The translations under genes and the position numbers were made by a program. A stretch of DNA of 64,000 nt from Flavobacteriales bacterium. Its GTDB lineage: Bacteria > Bacteroidota > Bacteroidia > Flavobacteriales_F > PHOS-HE28. Below the pieces are notes generated by a model. It did no database searches. It saw only the letters and a program-made list of their open reading frames with translations, and was not told the DNA's origin. This document shows positions 55,392-64,000 of this stretch, piece by piece. The stretch is from NCBI GenBank assembly GCA_016718655.1, contig JADKCV010000011.1:1-64000 (forward strand), in the 5' to 3' direction. How positions within the stretch are numbered: position 1 is the stretch's first letter; each line of letters opens with the position of its first letter.

Positions 55392-56810
55392 CTACAGCGT
55401 GATCGGCAGGCCTTGAAGGATCTCCAAGCTCTTCACCGCCATCAAGTAGTTGTACCGGGCATTGATCATATCGGCCGCACTGCGGTTGGCATTGTTCTTC
55501 GTCGCGTTCAATTCCACAGCGGTGATCACACCAGCCGTGAACCGCTCCTGGGCGTAGCGCAGGGCTTCTTCCGCAGCTTCGGTGGCACGCCTGGCGCTCT
55601 CGAATTGACGGAATGCGGACCGCTGTGCCGTGATCGCGCTGAGCACATCCCGTTGCAGGGCGTTCCGACGTTGCTCGCGCTGGTTCACAGCCTGCTCCTT
55701 CCGGATCCGTGCCTGATCCACCTGGGTCCTGTTGCGCATGTTGTTGAACAACGGCACGCTCAACGTGAAGCTCAACGATTCGTTCAGGTTGTCATCCAAT
55801 TGGGTCCCGAACGCCTTGGTGCGCGTGTCGAAGTCCACCGTGGGAGTGAACACGTCCTCGCCGGACCCCGTGAACCCGATGACCGTGGGGTCTCCGATGA
55901 TGGGGTCTCCGATAGGCTCCACATTGCGACCCGAATACCCGGTACCAGCGGAAGCGCTGAAGACCAGACTGGGAAGGCTGCCCGACTGCGCAACGGATAT
56001 GCCGCGCTCCGCGCTCTGCACATTGAGCTCCGCCTGAGCATAGGCTGGATTGTTCCGCAATACCTCGGCCAACACGGCATCCGCCTGCTGGGTGGGTTCG
56101 GTGATCGACAGCAGCTCAACTCCCGGTGCCATGACATCGAACGAAGCGGCTTCTTCCGGCGTCAACTGCATGAGCGTGGCAAGGTCCAGCCGTGCCAGGT
56201 CCAATTGGTTCAGCAGGTCGGTATGGGTGAATTCTTCTTGTGCCCGTTGCGACACCAGGTTGAGCACTTCGGCTCGGGGGCTGCGGCCTGCGTCCACCAA
56301 CTGCTCCACCCGGTCGATCTGTTGCTGGGTGGTGCCGATCTGCTCCTGTGCCACCCTTGCCCGTTCGCGCAACGCCAGCACGTTGAGGAAGGCGTTGGCC
56401 ACCTGCGTACGGATATCGTTGCGCGCTGCTTCATGGCCTTTCATGGCTGCGTCCTCGGTCAAGCGCGCCTGACGCAAGGTGTTCTGCTTTCGGAAGCCCT
56501 CGAACAGCGAAAGGTCGGAGCTCAGGAAGAAGTTGTTCGTGCGCACCCGGTCCGTGGCGAACGTGTTGGTGAACCGGTCCACGACCCGACCGTAGTTGTA
56601 TCCATGGGTGCCCGCTGCGTTCAAGTTGGGCAAGAGATCCCATTTGGCCTGGTCCGCACTGGTAGCGGCGAACTCCCCGTCCAAGGCGGCATTGCGCATG
56701 GTGAGGTTGCGTTCTTCGGCCAGCTGGACGCACTGTTCCAGCGTCCAGCGTTGCTGAGCCTGCAGGGTTACGGTTACGAGTAGGAGAACGGATACCAGTG
56801 AAGCACGCAT
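55392..56810 (-). CDS. TolC-family outer-membrane efflux protein
   Basis: 472 residues with signal peptide SLVSVLLLVTVTLQAQ and two outer-membrane efflux protein repeats. The first starts WTLEQCVQLAEERNLTMRNAALDGE with the LSLFEGFRKQNTLRQA barrel segment; the second covers VAQSGSLPSLVFSASAGTGYSGR and VPLFNNMRNRTQVDQARIRKEQA. Long periplasmic helices are evident. No efflux pump or membrane-fusion partner is adjacent, so the associated transporter is elsewhere. ATG 56810 gives the signal peptide; the longer frame upstream is not protein-like. Confidence 0.9.
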   Translation of the reverse strand: MRASLVSVLLLVTVTLQAQQRWTLEQCVQLAEERNLTMRNAALDGEFAATSADQAKWDLLPNLNAAGTHGYNYGRVVDRFTNTFATDRVRTNNFFLSSDLSLFEGFRKQNTLRQARLTEDAAMKGHEAARNDIRTQVANAFLNVLALRERARVAQEQIGTTQQQIDRVEQLVDAGRSPRAEVLNLVSQRAQEEFTHTDLLNQLDLARLDLATLMQLTPEEAASFDVMAPGVELLSITEPTQQADAVLAEVLRNNPAYAQAELNVQSAERGISVAQSGSLPSLVFSASAGTGYSGRNVEPIGDPIIGDPTVIGFTGSGEDVFTPTVDFDTRTKAFGTQLDDNLNESLSFTLSVPLFNNMRNRTQVDQARIRKEQAVNQREQRRNALQRDVLSAITAQRSAFRQFESARRATEAAEEALRYAQERFTAGVITAVELNATKNNANRSAADMINARYNYLMAVKSLEILQGLPITL

Positions 56811-56925
56811 GGTGTTCGACGGGGCCGAATAGCGACCCCAAGCACCAAAACTATCCGGTACGGTCCGCAGGGAGCGGGTCATATGACGAACGGTGGACCT
56901 GCGTGTCGAAAGGTGTGCACCCGGC

Positions 56926-58158
56926 TCACATACCCAGGACCTTGATCTCCACGCGACGGTTGGCCTCGCTCTGTTCCTTGTTCTTGGGCTCGGGGTAGAG
57001 CATCTGTGAATTGCCCAAGCCCACGTAGGAGATGCGGCCCGGTTCGACATCGTTGACCAGCAAGAAGTCATACACGGTCTTGGCCCGTGCTGTGCTCAGG
57101 TCCACGAACTCCTTCTTGTTCTTGAACGTCGGCCCGTTCACATGCCCTTCCACCTCGATCTTCACCTTGGCGTTCTCCTGAAGAAACCGCAGGAGCATGA
57201 GCATGGATGCCTCCGATTGACGCATCACCTTATCCTCGTTGCCCACGAACCGTATGTCATCCAGGATGACACGGGCACCCGGTGAAATGGGGGTGAGCCG
57301 GACCTCCACCTTCACTGTGGGGTCCATGGTTCCCTTGACCTTCACCGTCTGGAACATGTAGCCCTTGCGCACGCAGCCGATCTTCAGGTTGCGGTAAGCG
57401 TCCATCTCATACATGTAACTGCTCTTTCCCTTGGCCTCCACCACCTTGTCGAACTGCATGCCGTCGATGGTGAGGTTGGTCTCAATGGGTTCACCGGTAG
57501 CCGCATCCACCACGTTGATCAGTAGTTGCTGCTTGAGCTTCTTCTCCGCTTCGGTCTCCACCGGTTCAGGCGGCGGAGGCGGGTCGTAATGGAAATGGAT
57601 GGTGTATCCTGCCAGTGGTCGGTCCTGATAATCCACCACGAGGTAGAGCAAGTCGCCCTTCTTCACGTCGATGGCTCGGCTGAAACTGCTTCCCACACCA
57701 CTCCGTACGAAATCGTCCGGTGCGTCCATCCTTAGCCCACAGATGGAGCGGTTGCTCTTGTCGTTCCTGGAGATGTTACTACGGATCGGCTGGACCTGAC
57801 GTGAAGCGATCTTATCACAGATACCCGGAATAGCGCCCTCGAACACCAGGAAATCAATGTCGTCCTCGATGTTATCCGGGATGATCTCAAAGGTGATCCG
57901 CGTATCGGACGGGCTACGGAACTTGTACCATGTGCTATGGTGTTCCCGTTCGAACCACTGTAGGTCCTCCATGGGATTCTCCTTGATCTCCAGCTTGTTA
58001 CCAAAGCCTCGGACCGCTTGCGACTGGTGATAGATGGAATCAGCGATGACGATCGCACCCGTACAATCGCCGTTCTCCTGCGTCAACCCAATAGGGGATT
58101 GCGCCAGAACGAGGTTGCCGAGGCCGAGGAACGCTATCGCGATGAAGGGGAGTCTCAT
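56926..58158 (-). CDS. OmpA-family protein
   Basis: 410 residues with signal peptide (IAIAFLGLGNLVLAQ). The N-terminal half is a Cys-containing beta-rich module (DCTGAIVIADSIYHQSQ, STWYKFRSPSDTRITFEIIPDN) known from Bacteroidota secreted proteins; a Pro-rich linker (DPPPPPEPVE) follows, then a carboxypeptidase-regulatory-like domain. The C-terminal OmpA-like peptidoglycan-binding domain has VKIEVEGHVNGPT, LSTARAKTVYDFLLVNDVEPGRISYVGLGNS and NRRVEIKVL. Likely anchors the outer membrane to peptidoglycan. Confidence 0.88.
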   Translation of the reverse strand: MRLPFIAIAFLGLGNLVLAQSPIGLTQENGDCTGAIVIADSIYHQSQAVRGFGNKLEIKENPMEDLQWFEREHHSTWYKFRSPSDTRITFEIIPDNIEDDIDFLVFEGAIPGICDKIASRQVQPIRSNISRNDKSNRSICGLRMDAPDDFVRSGVGSSFSRAIDVKKGDLLYLVVDYQDRPLAGYTIHFHYDPPPPPEPVETEAEKKLKQQLLINVVDAATGEPIETNLTIDGMQFDKVVEAKGKSSYMYEMDAYRNLKIGCVRKGYMFQTVKVKGTMDPTVKVEVRLTPISPGARVILDDIRFVGNEDKVMRQSEASMLMLLRFLQENAKVKIEVEGHVNGPTFKNKKEFVDLSTARAKTVYDFLLVNDVEPGRISYVGLGNSQMLYPEPKNKEQSEANRRVEIKVLGM

Positions 58159-58190
58159 CCGTGTGGCCCCGTTCTACGTGGACCATCGGC

Positions 58191-60956
58191 TCAGGTTTCG
58201 TAACCCAGGTTACTCCCAAGCCAGCGTTCCATCCATTCCACGGACTCCCCCTTGCGCTGCGCCAGGTCCGCGATCTGGTCCTTGGCCACGCGGCCGATGC
58301 CGAAATACTTGCTCCGCGGGTGGGCGAAATAGAAGCCGCTGACCGCTGCCGCCGGGCTCATGGCCATGCCCTCGGTGAGGGTGATGCCCGTGTGCTTGGT
58401 GGCGTCCAATAGGCGGAAGAGCTCTGGCTTTTCGGTATGGTCGGGGCAGGCTGGGTAACCCGGTGCCGGACGGATACCTTGGTATTCCTCCTTGATCAGC
58501 TGGTCGTTGCTGAGGCGGACGGTCTCGTAACCCCATAGTTCTTGGCGCACCACTTCGTGTAGTTTCTCGGCAAAGGCCTCGGCTAGGCGATCGGCCAATG
58601 CCTTCAATAGGATGGCGCTGTAGTCGTCGTGCGCGGACTCGAAGCGCTTCACGCGTTCTTCCACGCCGTGGCCTGCGGTCACCGCGAAACCACCGAGGAA
58701 ATCGGGCGTGCTCTGCGGCGCGATGAAGTCGGCCAACGCGATATACGGAACACCCGGCGCCTTCTTGCTCTGTTGGCGCATGGTCTGGAAACGACCGATG
58801 ACGTTGGTGCGGGATGCGTCGGAGTAGATCTCGATGTCGTCGTGCGCAACGGTATTCGCGGGCCAGATGCCTGCGACGCCGTGTGCTTGTATCCACTGCT
58901 CCTTCACGATCCGGTCCAACATCTTCTGCGCATCGTTGTATAGGCGCGTGGCTTCGGCACCCACCACCTCGTCCTCCAGGATGCGCGGAAACTTGCCTGC
59001 GAGCTCCCAGGCCATAAAGAAGGGCGTCCAGTCGATGTAGGGTACCAGCTCGGCTAGCGGGTAATTGCGGTAGGTGAAAATGCCGGTGCTCTTCGGAGCC
59101 ACCAGTGGTTCGGCGTTCCAGTCGATCGTGAACTTCTTCGCACGTGCTTCGGCGAGTGGCACATACTCCTTCTCGCGTTGGTTGCCTTCGTACTGGGTGC
59201 GCACCTTGTCATACTCGGCGCGGATGTCCACCTCGAACCGAGCGCGCTCATTGTCGCTGAGCAGGTTGCTCACCACGGGCACACTGCGGCTGGCGTCGAT
59301 CACGTGTACCACGGGCTTGCTGTAGTGCGGCGCGATCTTCACAGCGGTATGCACGCGGCTCGTTGTTGCGCCACCGATCAAGAGCGGCAAGTCGAAGCCT
59401 TCGCGCTCCATCTCCTTCGCCACGTGTACCATTTCGTCCAATGAGGGCGTGATCAGGCCACTGAGGCCGATGATGTCCACCTTCATCTCGCGGGCGGTCT
59501 TGAGGATCGTCGCGCTCTGCACCATCACACCGAGGTCGATCACCTGCCAGCCGTTGCAGGCGAGGATCACGCCCACGATGTTCTTGCCGATGTCGTGCAC
59601 GTCACCCTTCACGGTGGCGAGCAGGACTTTCTTCGCGCCTTCCTTCTGCGTACCGATCACTTGTGCGGCCTTCTTCTCCGCGAGGAAGGGCTCGAGGTAG
59701 GCCACGGCGCGCTTCATCACGCGGGCGCTCTTCACCACCTGGGGCAGGAACATCTTACCGCTGCCGAAGAGGTCGCCCACCACGTTCATGCCGGCCATCA
59801 GCGGGCCTTCGATCACGAGCACAGGGTCCACGTACTGCACGCGGGCCTCTTCGGTGTCCTGCTCGATGAACTCGGTGACGCCGTGCACCAGCGCGTGCTT
59901 CAAGCGTTCCTCCACGGAGCCTTCGCGCCAGGCGGCCTGTGCGGCCACGGCCTCCGCGGAAGGCGCGCCCTTGAACTGCTCCGCGAAGGCCACCATGCGC
60001 TCGGTGGCATCGGGGCGACGAGCGAGCAGCACGTCCTCCACATGTTCCAGCAGGTCCTTGGGGATGTCGTCGTACACACCCACTTGCCCCGCGTTCACGA
60101 TGCCCATGTCCAGACCCGCTTTGATGGCGTGGTAGAGGAAGGCCGTGTGGATGGCCTCGCGCACGGGCTCGTTGCCACGGAAGCTGAAACTCACGTTGCT
60201 CACGCCGCCGCTGGTCAATGCACCGGGCAGGTTCTGCTTGATCCAACGCACGCCTTCGATGAAGTCGATGGCGTAACGATCATGCTCCGCCATGCCGGTG
60301 GCCACGGTGAGGATGTTCGCGTCGATGATGATGTCGTGCGGCGCGAAGCCCGCCTTCTGCGTAAGCAGGTCGTAGCTGCGTTGCGCGATCTGGATGCGGC
60401 GCTCGAAGTTGTCGGCCTGGCCTTGCTCGTCGAAGCACATCACCACGGTGGCGGCGCCGAGGCGACGGATGATCTTCGCCTGCCGCAGGAATTCCGCTTC
60501 GCCTTCCTTCAGGCTGATGCTGTTGGCGATGCCCTTGCCTTGCAGGCATTTCAGGCCCGCCTCGATCACGCTGAACTTGCTGCTGTCCACCATCACCGGC
60601 ACACGCGCGATGTCGGGTTCGGCGGCGATGAGGTTGAGGAACTTGCGCATGGCCTCCACGCCATCGATCATGCCCTCGTCGAGGTTCACGTCGATCACCT
60701 GCGCGCCGTTCTCCACCTGCTGGCGGGCCACGCTCACGGCCTCATCGTAGTTGCCGTTCTTGATCAGCTTGCGGAAGGCCGCGCTGCCCGTGACGTTCGT
60801 GCGTTCGCCGATGTTGACGAAGTTGCTGCCGGGGAAGATGCGGAGGGGCTCGAGGCCGGAGTAGGTGGGGATGCTTCGATTCAAACGGGGATCACCGCAA
60901 CGAAGGCACGCACGGTGAGGCACCTTGAATGGACCTCTATCACGAATCCAGTACAC
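58191..60956 (-). CDS. metH: Methionine synthase, pterin/cobalamin/activation part
   Basis: 921 residues. Cobalamin-dependent methyl transfer from methyl-tetrahydrofolate to homocysteine, but this polypeptide lacks the homocysteine domain, which is encoded separately upstream. In order: pterin-binding domain ([46 protein letters not shown], residues about 45-300), cobalamin cap and binding domains with the His ligand in [14 protein letters not shown] (near residue 450) and [13 protein letters not shown], and the AdoMet reactivation domain (about 590-915, [18 protein letters not shown]). The split form is common in this phylum. The start at 60956 is the first in-frame ATG. Confidence 0.93.
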   Translation of the reverse strand: MYWIRDRGPFKVPHRACLRCGDPRLNRSIPTYSGLEPLRIFPGSNFVNIGERTNVTGSAAFRKLIKNGNYDEAVSVARQQVENGAQVIDVNLDEGMIDGVEAMRKFLNLIAAEPDIARVPVMVDSSKFSVIEAGLKCLQGKGIANSISLKEGEAEFLRQAKIIRRLGAATVVMCFDEQGQADNFERRIQIAQRSYDLLTQKAGFAPHDIIIDANILTVATGMAEHDRYAIDFIEGVRWIKQNLPGALTSGGVSNVSFSFRGNEPVREAIHTAFLYHAIKAGLDMGIVNAGQVGVYDDIPKDLLEHVEDVLLARRPDATERMVAFAEQFKGAPSAEAVAAQAAWREGSVEERLKHALVHGVTEFIEQDTEEARVQYVDPVLVIEGPLMAGMNVVGDLFGSGKMFLPQVVKSARVMKRAVAYLEPFLAEKKAAQVIGTQKEGAKKVLLATVKGDVHDIGKNIVGVILACNGWQVIDLGVMVQSATILKTAREMKVDIIGLSGLITPSLDEMVHVAKEMEREGFDLPLLIGGATTSRVHTAVKIAPHYSKPVVHVIDASRSVPVVSNLLSDNERARFEVDIRAEYDKVRTQYEGNQREKEYVPLAEARAKKFTIDWNAEPLVAPKSTGIFTYRNYPLAELVPYIDWTPFFMAWELAGKFPRILEDEVVGAEATRLYNDAQKMLDRIVKEQWIQAHGVAGIWPANTVAHDDIEIYSDASRTNVIGRFQTMRQQSKKAPGVPYIALADFIAPQSTPDFLGGFAVTAGHGVEERVKRFESAHDDYSAILLKALADRLAEAFAEKLHEVVRQELWGYETVRLSNDQLIKEEYQGIRPAPGYPACPDHTEKPELFRLLDATKHTGITLTEGMAMSPAAAVSGFYFAHPRSKYFGIGRVAKDQIADLAQRKGESVEWMERWLGSNLGYET

Positions 60957-60986
60957 GTCACTCTTCAGGTCTGAGGCTTACACGCA

Positions 60987-61103
60987 TCACCTCCCATATT
61001 CTCCAATCGAGTACCACTTACTCTGAGATAAGTCATAGACGACCCTCCTTCTGTTGGCCAGGAAATAGTTGTACCGGTAAGTGAAGACTATCAGGCTGTC
61101 CAT
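60987..61103 (-). CDS. Possible short gene or remnant between the metH parts
   Basis: 38 codons from ATG 61103, reading MDSLIVFTYRYNYFL then RRRVVYDLSQSKWYS and ending EYGR. The open frame extends 25 codons upstream without a start (TIHVWGGPSNSDEPCWK). Amino-acid composition is protein-like, with aromatic strands, but there is no family match that I know. It may be the tail of a decayed gene. Confidence 0.2.
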   Translation of the reverse strand: MDSLIVFTYRYNYFLANRRRVVYDLSQSKWYSIGEYGR

Positions 61104-61451
61104 TTTCCAACATGGTTCGTCGCTATTGGAAGGCCCACCCCATACATGGATGGTCAGAAGCTTTGTTCCCGCATGAATGTTTCGGCTTCAACCACTTCAC
61201 CTTGCGGAAAGGACCAGCATCCTTCATAGCCCAGGGGAGACTTCGAACGATCCTATGGTTAGCCTTCATGCGCCATCATGTATCTATCGCTTCATCGAAT
61301 CTCGTCACCGAGCTTTGACATCTTCTTGTACGCCGACTTTAGGCGGACATGAAGCTAGTTGAACGAACAGACGGCAGGTCGGGGAATAAGCTACCAGTCA
61401 TCGGCGTCGATAACGATTGAAGTCAGGCAAAGCTCGGGTTCTTGGCCGGCA

Positions 61452-61481
61452 GTGAACGATTGCAGCGGACAGCCCGCAATG
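61452..61481 (-). repeat. Dispersed repeat related to the one at the mfd 3' end
   Basis: On the minus strand this reads GCGGGCTGTCCGCTGCAATC followed by GTTCAC, against GCGGGCTTTCCGCTGCAATC then GCTCAC on the plus strand at 3565-3590. The match, with one or two differences over about 26 bases, marks a dispersed family in this genome. Confidence 0.7.
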
Positions 61482-61629
61482 CGCGACGGAGCGCCACGAC
61501 GTGCTTGTTGAAGTGATGGAGCGACAATCGCCTTGAGGTCGGCGAGGGGTCACCCCACTCCCATCGAAATGCGGCGTAGGCGAGGTCGGCATGTTGGTCG
61601 CCATCCACTTCACACCTCTGGTCAACACT

Positions 61630-62659
61630 TCACCACCACGCTATCGTCGCTCGTTGCGTGCCGTTCACAGGCGCTGCGCGTGGCGCATGCTTCCCCGCCT
61701 CCTTCGCCAGCGCCGCGATATGCTCCGGCGTCGTCCCGCAGCACCCACCCACCACGTTCACCCAGCCGCTGGCCATGAACTCGCCCACGAGCTTGGCGGT
61801 GACCTCGGGTGTTTCGCGGTACTCGCCCATCTGGTCGGGCAGGCCGGCGTTGGGGTAGATGCTCACGCGGCAGGTGCTCTGCTCGGCGATCACTTCCAGG
61901 TACGGACGCATCTGCGCCGCGCCCAGCGCGCAGTTGAGGCCCATGCTGAAGAGCGGCACGTGTTGCATGCTGATGAGGAAGGCTTCGATCGTTTGTCCGC
62001 TCAGCGTGCGTCCACTGGCATCGGTGATGGTGACGCTGCACATGAGCGGCACGCGCGTGCCACGCGCTGTCGAAGACCTCGTCGATGGCGTAGAAGGCGG
62101 CCTTCGCGTTGAGCGTGTCGAAGATGGTCTCCACCAACAGGATGTCCACGCCGCCATCGAGCAGCGCCTCCACCTGCTCCTTGTAGGCGGCCACGAGCTG
62201 GTCGAAGGTGACGGCGCGGAAGCCGGGATCGTTCACGTCGGGGCTGAGCGAGGCGGTCTTGTTCATGGGCCCGATGGCGCCGGCCACGAAGCGCGGCTTG
62301 CTCGGGTCCATGGCGGTGTACTTCGCGCAGGCCTCCTTGGCCAAGCGTGCCGAGGCGAGGTTCATCTCGCGCGCCAGGTGGCTGCACTCATGCTCGGCCT
62401 GCGCGATGCTGGTGGCGCTGAAGGTGTTCGTCTCCACGATGTCGGCGCCGGCCTCCAGGTATTGCTCGTGGATGGTGCGGATGGCCTCGGGGCGCGAGAG
62501 CGAGAGCAGTTCGTTGTTGCCCTTCAGCAGGATCGGGTGGTCCTCCATGCCTTTCGGATGGAAGTCCTCCTCGGTGAGGCCGAGCTTCTGGATCATGGTG
62601 CCCATGGCCCCGTCGAGGACGAGGATGCGCTCCTGGGCGAGTTGTTCGAGTGTCTTCAT
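61630..62659 (-). CDS. metH: Methionine synthase homocysteine-binding part (frameshifted as given)
   Basis: Homocysteine S-methyltransferase domain, the N-terminal module of MetH made as its own polypeptide. ATG 62659 starts [25 protein letters not shown]. The first part continues through [19 protein letters not shown] (zinc-domain conserved) and [28 protein letters not shown]. The frame then breaks near 62064-62067 (one extra base) and resumes as [24 protein letters not shown] ... [15 protein letters not shown] ... [17 protein letters not shown], giving the zinc Cys ligands. About 343 residues if repaired. It is preceded by a SAM-I riboswitch and terminator, which fits its pathway. Confidence 0.9.
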
Positions 62660-62690
62660 CGTACGGTCGTTCACCAGCGCTCCCAGAAAC

Positions 62691-62722
62691 GAAAAAGCCC
62701 CACCCGATGGACCGGATGAGGC
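62691..62722 (-). terminator. Riboswitch-controlled terminator before metH
   Basis: On the minus strand GCCTCATCC pairs with GGGTGGGGC (nine bp with two G-T pairs) and is followed by TTTTTCG. It sits about 40 bases after the SAM-I aptamer and 32 bases before the metH ATG, the place expected for the expression platform. Confidence 0.85.
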
Positions 62723-62760
62723 ATCATTGTTCCTTGCGGGACATTGCTTCCTGATCACGG

Positions 62761-62865
62761 CTCATCTTTTCCGCCGTACGGCGGACTGGATTTAGCACCT
62801 ATCCGCCGGACGGCGGACGGTTGCCAAGGCTTCGCAGGGCCAGTCCCTCCGCCTTTCTGGATAAG
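62761..62865 (-). ncRNA. SAM-I riboswitch (S-box leader)
   Basis: Read on the minus strand the aptamer begins CTTATCCAGAAAGGCGGAGG and continues through GGGACTGGCCC, GAAGCC and TTGGCAACC, then GGTGCTAAATCC, and closes with GATGAG. The P1 helix CTTATC/GATGAG pairs along its length. GAGGGACTGGCCC, GAAGCC and GGCAACC are the invariant S-box core (kink-turn, pseudoknot and SAM-contact regions). S-adenosylmethionine binding in such RNAs favours the downstream terminator, here controlling the metH part that follows. Confidence 0.95.
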
Positions 62866-62885
62866 CAATGGAAAAGAACGTGGCG

Positions 62886-62893
62886 CGAAGATA
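62886..62893 (-). promoter_or_regulatory. Possible -7 box of the SAM riboswitch transcript
   Basis: The minus strand reads TATCTTCG, one base off TAnnTTTG, about 20 bases before the first base of the aptamer, a reasonable distance for the transcription start. Confidence 0.45.
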
Positions 62894-62902
62894 AGCGCCT
62901 GA

Positions 62903-63352
62903 TCAGAAGCCGTGTTGACCACCCAGATGGCTTACCTCCTCAAGCAACCTTAGGTCTTTGCGCGCCACCCCGTTGGGAGCAGTGGCCAACGCCTTCCTTG
63001 CCAGCTCCGCGAATCCCGGTAGATAGGGGTTGTCTACGCTCCAATACCCTGCGGGGTGGTTGATACGGAGCAGCGCGTTCAACAGGTCGCCCGGATAGAA
63101 CTCACTCTCGATCCACGGATCGGTCTCCAACAACGCGAACGCCTTCGGCACGAGATGGCGCAGGCACTCGTTCTGACCGATCAGGAAACGCAGGTCGGCT
63201 GGGGTCAACAGACCTATGGGCACCGTGTGCAGTGCGTGGAAGCGCCGAACAACCCCACTATCCCCTACATCGGGTACTGGATCGCTCCATGTCCATCCTC
63301 CCAACGCACTGATGCTATGGCGGTCGGGTTCCTTCTCCTTGCGCATAGTCAC
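62903..63352 (-). CDS. CDI immunity-like small protein
   Basis: 149 residues. The central motif LTPADLRFLIGQNECLRHLVPKAFALLETDPWIESEFYPGDLLNALLRI matches the pattern of a family annotated as contact-dependent growth-inhibition immunity protein (the ligQ...gl..lvP.Al..L..dP...g.ypGDLL signature, from memory). No CdiA/CdiB toxin gene is nearby, so it may be an orphan immunity gene or serve another purpose. It lies three bases after the stop of the S9 peptidase gene and is probably cotranscribed with it. The start is GTG 63352 or ATG 63346. Confidence 0.6.
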   Translation of the reverse strand: MTMRKEKEPDRHSISALGGWTWSDPVPDVGDSGVVRRFHALHTVPIGLLTPADLRFLIGQNECLRHLVPKAFALLETDPWIESEFYPGDLLNALLRINHPAGYWSVDNPYLPGFAELARKALATAPNGVARKDLRLLEEVSHLGGQHGF

Positions 63353-63355
63353 TGG

Positions 63356-64000
63356 CTACCGCCCCCCGCCGATGTACTTCTCCAACCACCCGAACACCTC
63401 GGTGTGCCACTGCATGGAATTCTGCGGCTTCAGCACCCAGTGGTTCTCGTCGGGGAAGCGGAGGTACTTGCTCTCGATGCCCTTGGACTGGCAGGCGGTG
63501 AAGCTGCCGATGCCCTGGGTGAGCGGTACGCGGAAGTCCTTGTCGCCGTGGATGACTAGCATGGGCACGCGCCATTGGTCCGCATGCAGCAGCGGGTTGA
63601 AGGTCTCGTAGTTGGCGGGCTTGGTGAAGACGCTGCCGCCGTTCTCCCAGTCGGTGAACCAGAGCTCCTCGGTGCTGTAGCCCATGGCGCGCGTGTCGAA
63701 GATGCCGCAGTGCGACACCAGCGCCTTGAAGGGCTCGTTCCACACGCCGGCGATCCAGTTGATCATGAAGCCGCCGTAGCTCGCGCCGAGCGCCGCCACG
63801 TTGCCACCATCGAGGAAGGGGTACTTGCCCAGCGCGAAGGCCAGGCCTTTCTGCAGGTCCTCCAGCGGGCGGTCGCCCCAGTGCTCGTTGATGGCATCGG
63901 TGAAGGCCTGGCCGTAGCCGGTGCTGCCGTGGAAGTCGATCATCACCACCGCGAAGCCCTGTCCGGCGTAGGTCTGCGGGTTCCAGCGGTAGCTCCACGC
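63356..64000 (-). CDS. S9-family (prolyl oligopeptidase-like) peptidase, C-terminal part
   Basis: The last 214 or so codons of an S9 serine peptidase; the frame is open to the right edge and the gene continues beyond it. The alpha/beta-hydrolase catalytic triad is complete: Ser in GASYGGFMINW, Asp in HGDKDFRVP, His in FPDENHWVL. The N-terminal propeller would lie outside. The end EVFGWLEKYIGGGR fits dipeptidyl/acylaminoacyl peptidases common in this phylum, which act on short peptides in the periplasm. Confidence 0.92.
   Translation of the reverse strand, partial: AWSYRWNPQTYAGQGFAVVMIDFHGSTGYGQAFTDAINEHWGDRPLEDLQKGLAFALGKYPFLDGGNVAALGASYGGFMINWIAGVWNEPFKALVSHCGIFDTRAMGYSTEELWFTDWENGGSVFTKPANYETFNPLLHADQWRVPMLVIHGDKDFRVPLTQGIGSFTACQSKGIESKYLRFPDENHWVLKPQNSMQWHTEVFGWLEKYIGGGR

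Larger units (their letters stand above)
60957..61629. other. Spacer between the two metH parts
   Basis: Over 650 bases without a supported gene, unusual for two halves of one pathway enzyme. It contains a minus-strand stretch at 60987-61103 encoding 38 codons (MDSLIVFTYRYNYFLANRR ...) that looks protein-like and stays open upstream to about 61180, perhaps a gene remnant. Further on is a copy of a dispersed repeat (61452-61481). Composition is AT-richer than metH. Confidence 0.5.

Noticed and set aside
59595..60974. Long plus-strand open frame opposite metH
   Set aside because: The minus strand encodes conserved pterin and cobalamin domains; the plus frame is a His-rich shadow.
61398..61628. 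Minus-strand 76-codon frame ahead of the metH spacer
   Set aside because: Overlaps the dispersed repeat and has Arg/Ser/Thr-rich, non-conserved character.

Overview
The window looks like a chromosomal segment of a GC-rich member of the Bacteroidota, most likely Flavobacteriales. This is inferred from the gene families and signals present. Type IX secretion sorting tails are present, both the gliding-motility-associated type and the Por-type. There are choice-of-anchor-L proteins, a PCMD-like protein and a SusC-like TonB receptor. Two gene clusters, purH-mreBCD-mrdA-rodA and coaX-OMP-TPR-lptC-CNNM/CBS-ppiD, have the content usual for the phylum. Methionine synthase is split in two. Several promoters have the Bacteroidota -7 box TAnnTTTG. 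Most genes are housekeeping or cell-envelope genes and use GC-rich codons.

Region by region. 1-3.7 kb: mfd, entering from the left edge, with a palindrome embedded in frame and a C-terminal tail encoded by repeat DNA. 3.65-7.26 kb: a visibly AT-richer two-gene island holding a decayed OLD-type ATPase/TOPRIM nuclease plus UvrD-like helicase pair (Gabija-like antiphage system), flanked on both sides by hairpin-rich repeat DNA. 7.5-10.8 kb: a DUF2130 protein and a secreted MORN-like protein. 10.9-16.7 kb: four tandem, translationally coupled minus-strand paralogues, each with a TPR periplasmic part and a nearly invariant C-terminal membrane module. 17.3-25.2 kb: secreted or outer-membrane proteins, a LOG-family enzyme, a TonB receptor with a partner lipoprotein, and a VTT-family membrane protein. 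25.3-32.5 kb: purH and the complete rod-shape/elongasome operon. 32.6-40.3 kb: a minus-strand envelope operon (coaX, OMP, TPR, lptC, small membrane protein, CNNM/CBS protein, ppiD). 40.4 kb: tRNA-Phe. 40.5-43.6 kb: an HD hydrolase, and a histidine kinase coupled to gpmI. 43.6-48.5 kb: two tandem choice-of-anchor-L T9SS substrates. 48.7-54.6 kb: an M20 peptidase, an LEA-like lipoprotein, and a three-gene operon led by a DUF255 thioredoxin-like protein. 54.6-58.2 kb: tsaB, a TolC-family protein and an OmpA-family protein. 58.2-62.9 kb: split metH controlled by a SAM-I riboswitch with its own terminator. 62.9-64 kb: a CDI-immunity-like gene and the C-terminus of an S9 peptidase running off the right edge.

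The most unusual items are the decayed Gabija-like island between repeat clusters, the four-gene TPR/membrane array with a homogenised C-terminal module, palindromic repeat DNA inside the mfd reading frame, and a small secreted protein built of 21-23-residue repeats. Isolated frameshifts occur in otherwise conserved genes (coaX, the metH N-terminal part, one TPR copy). Two of these three lie in C/G homopolymers, so sequencing error has to be considered there. The six lesions clustered in the 3.6-kb island, including a deletion of roughly 100 codons, are not easily explained that way.
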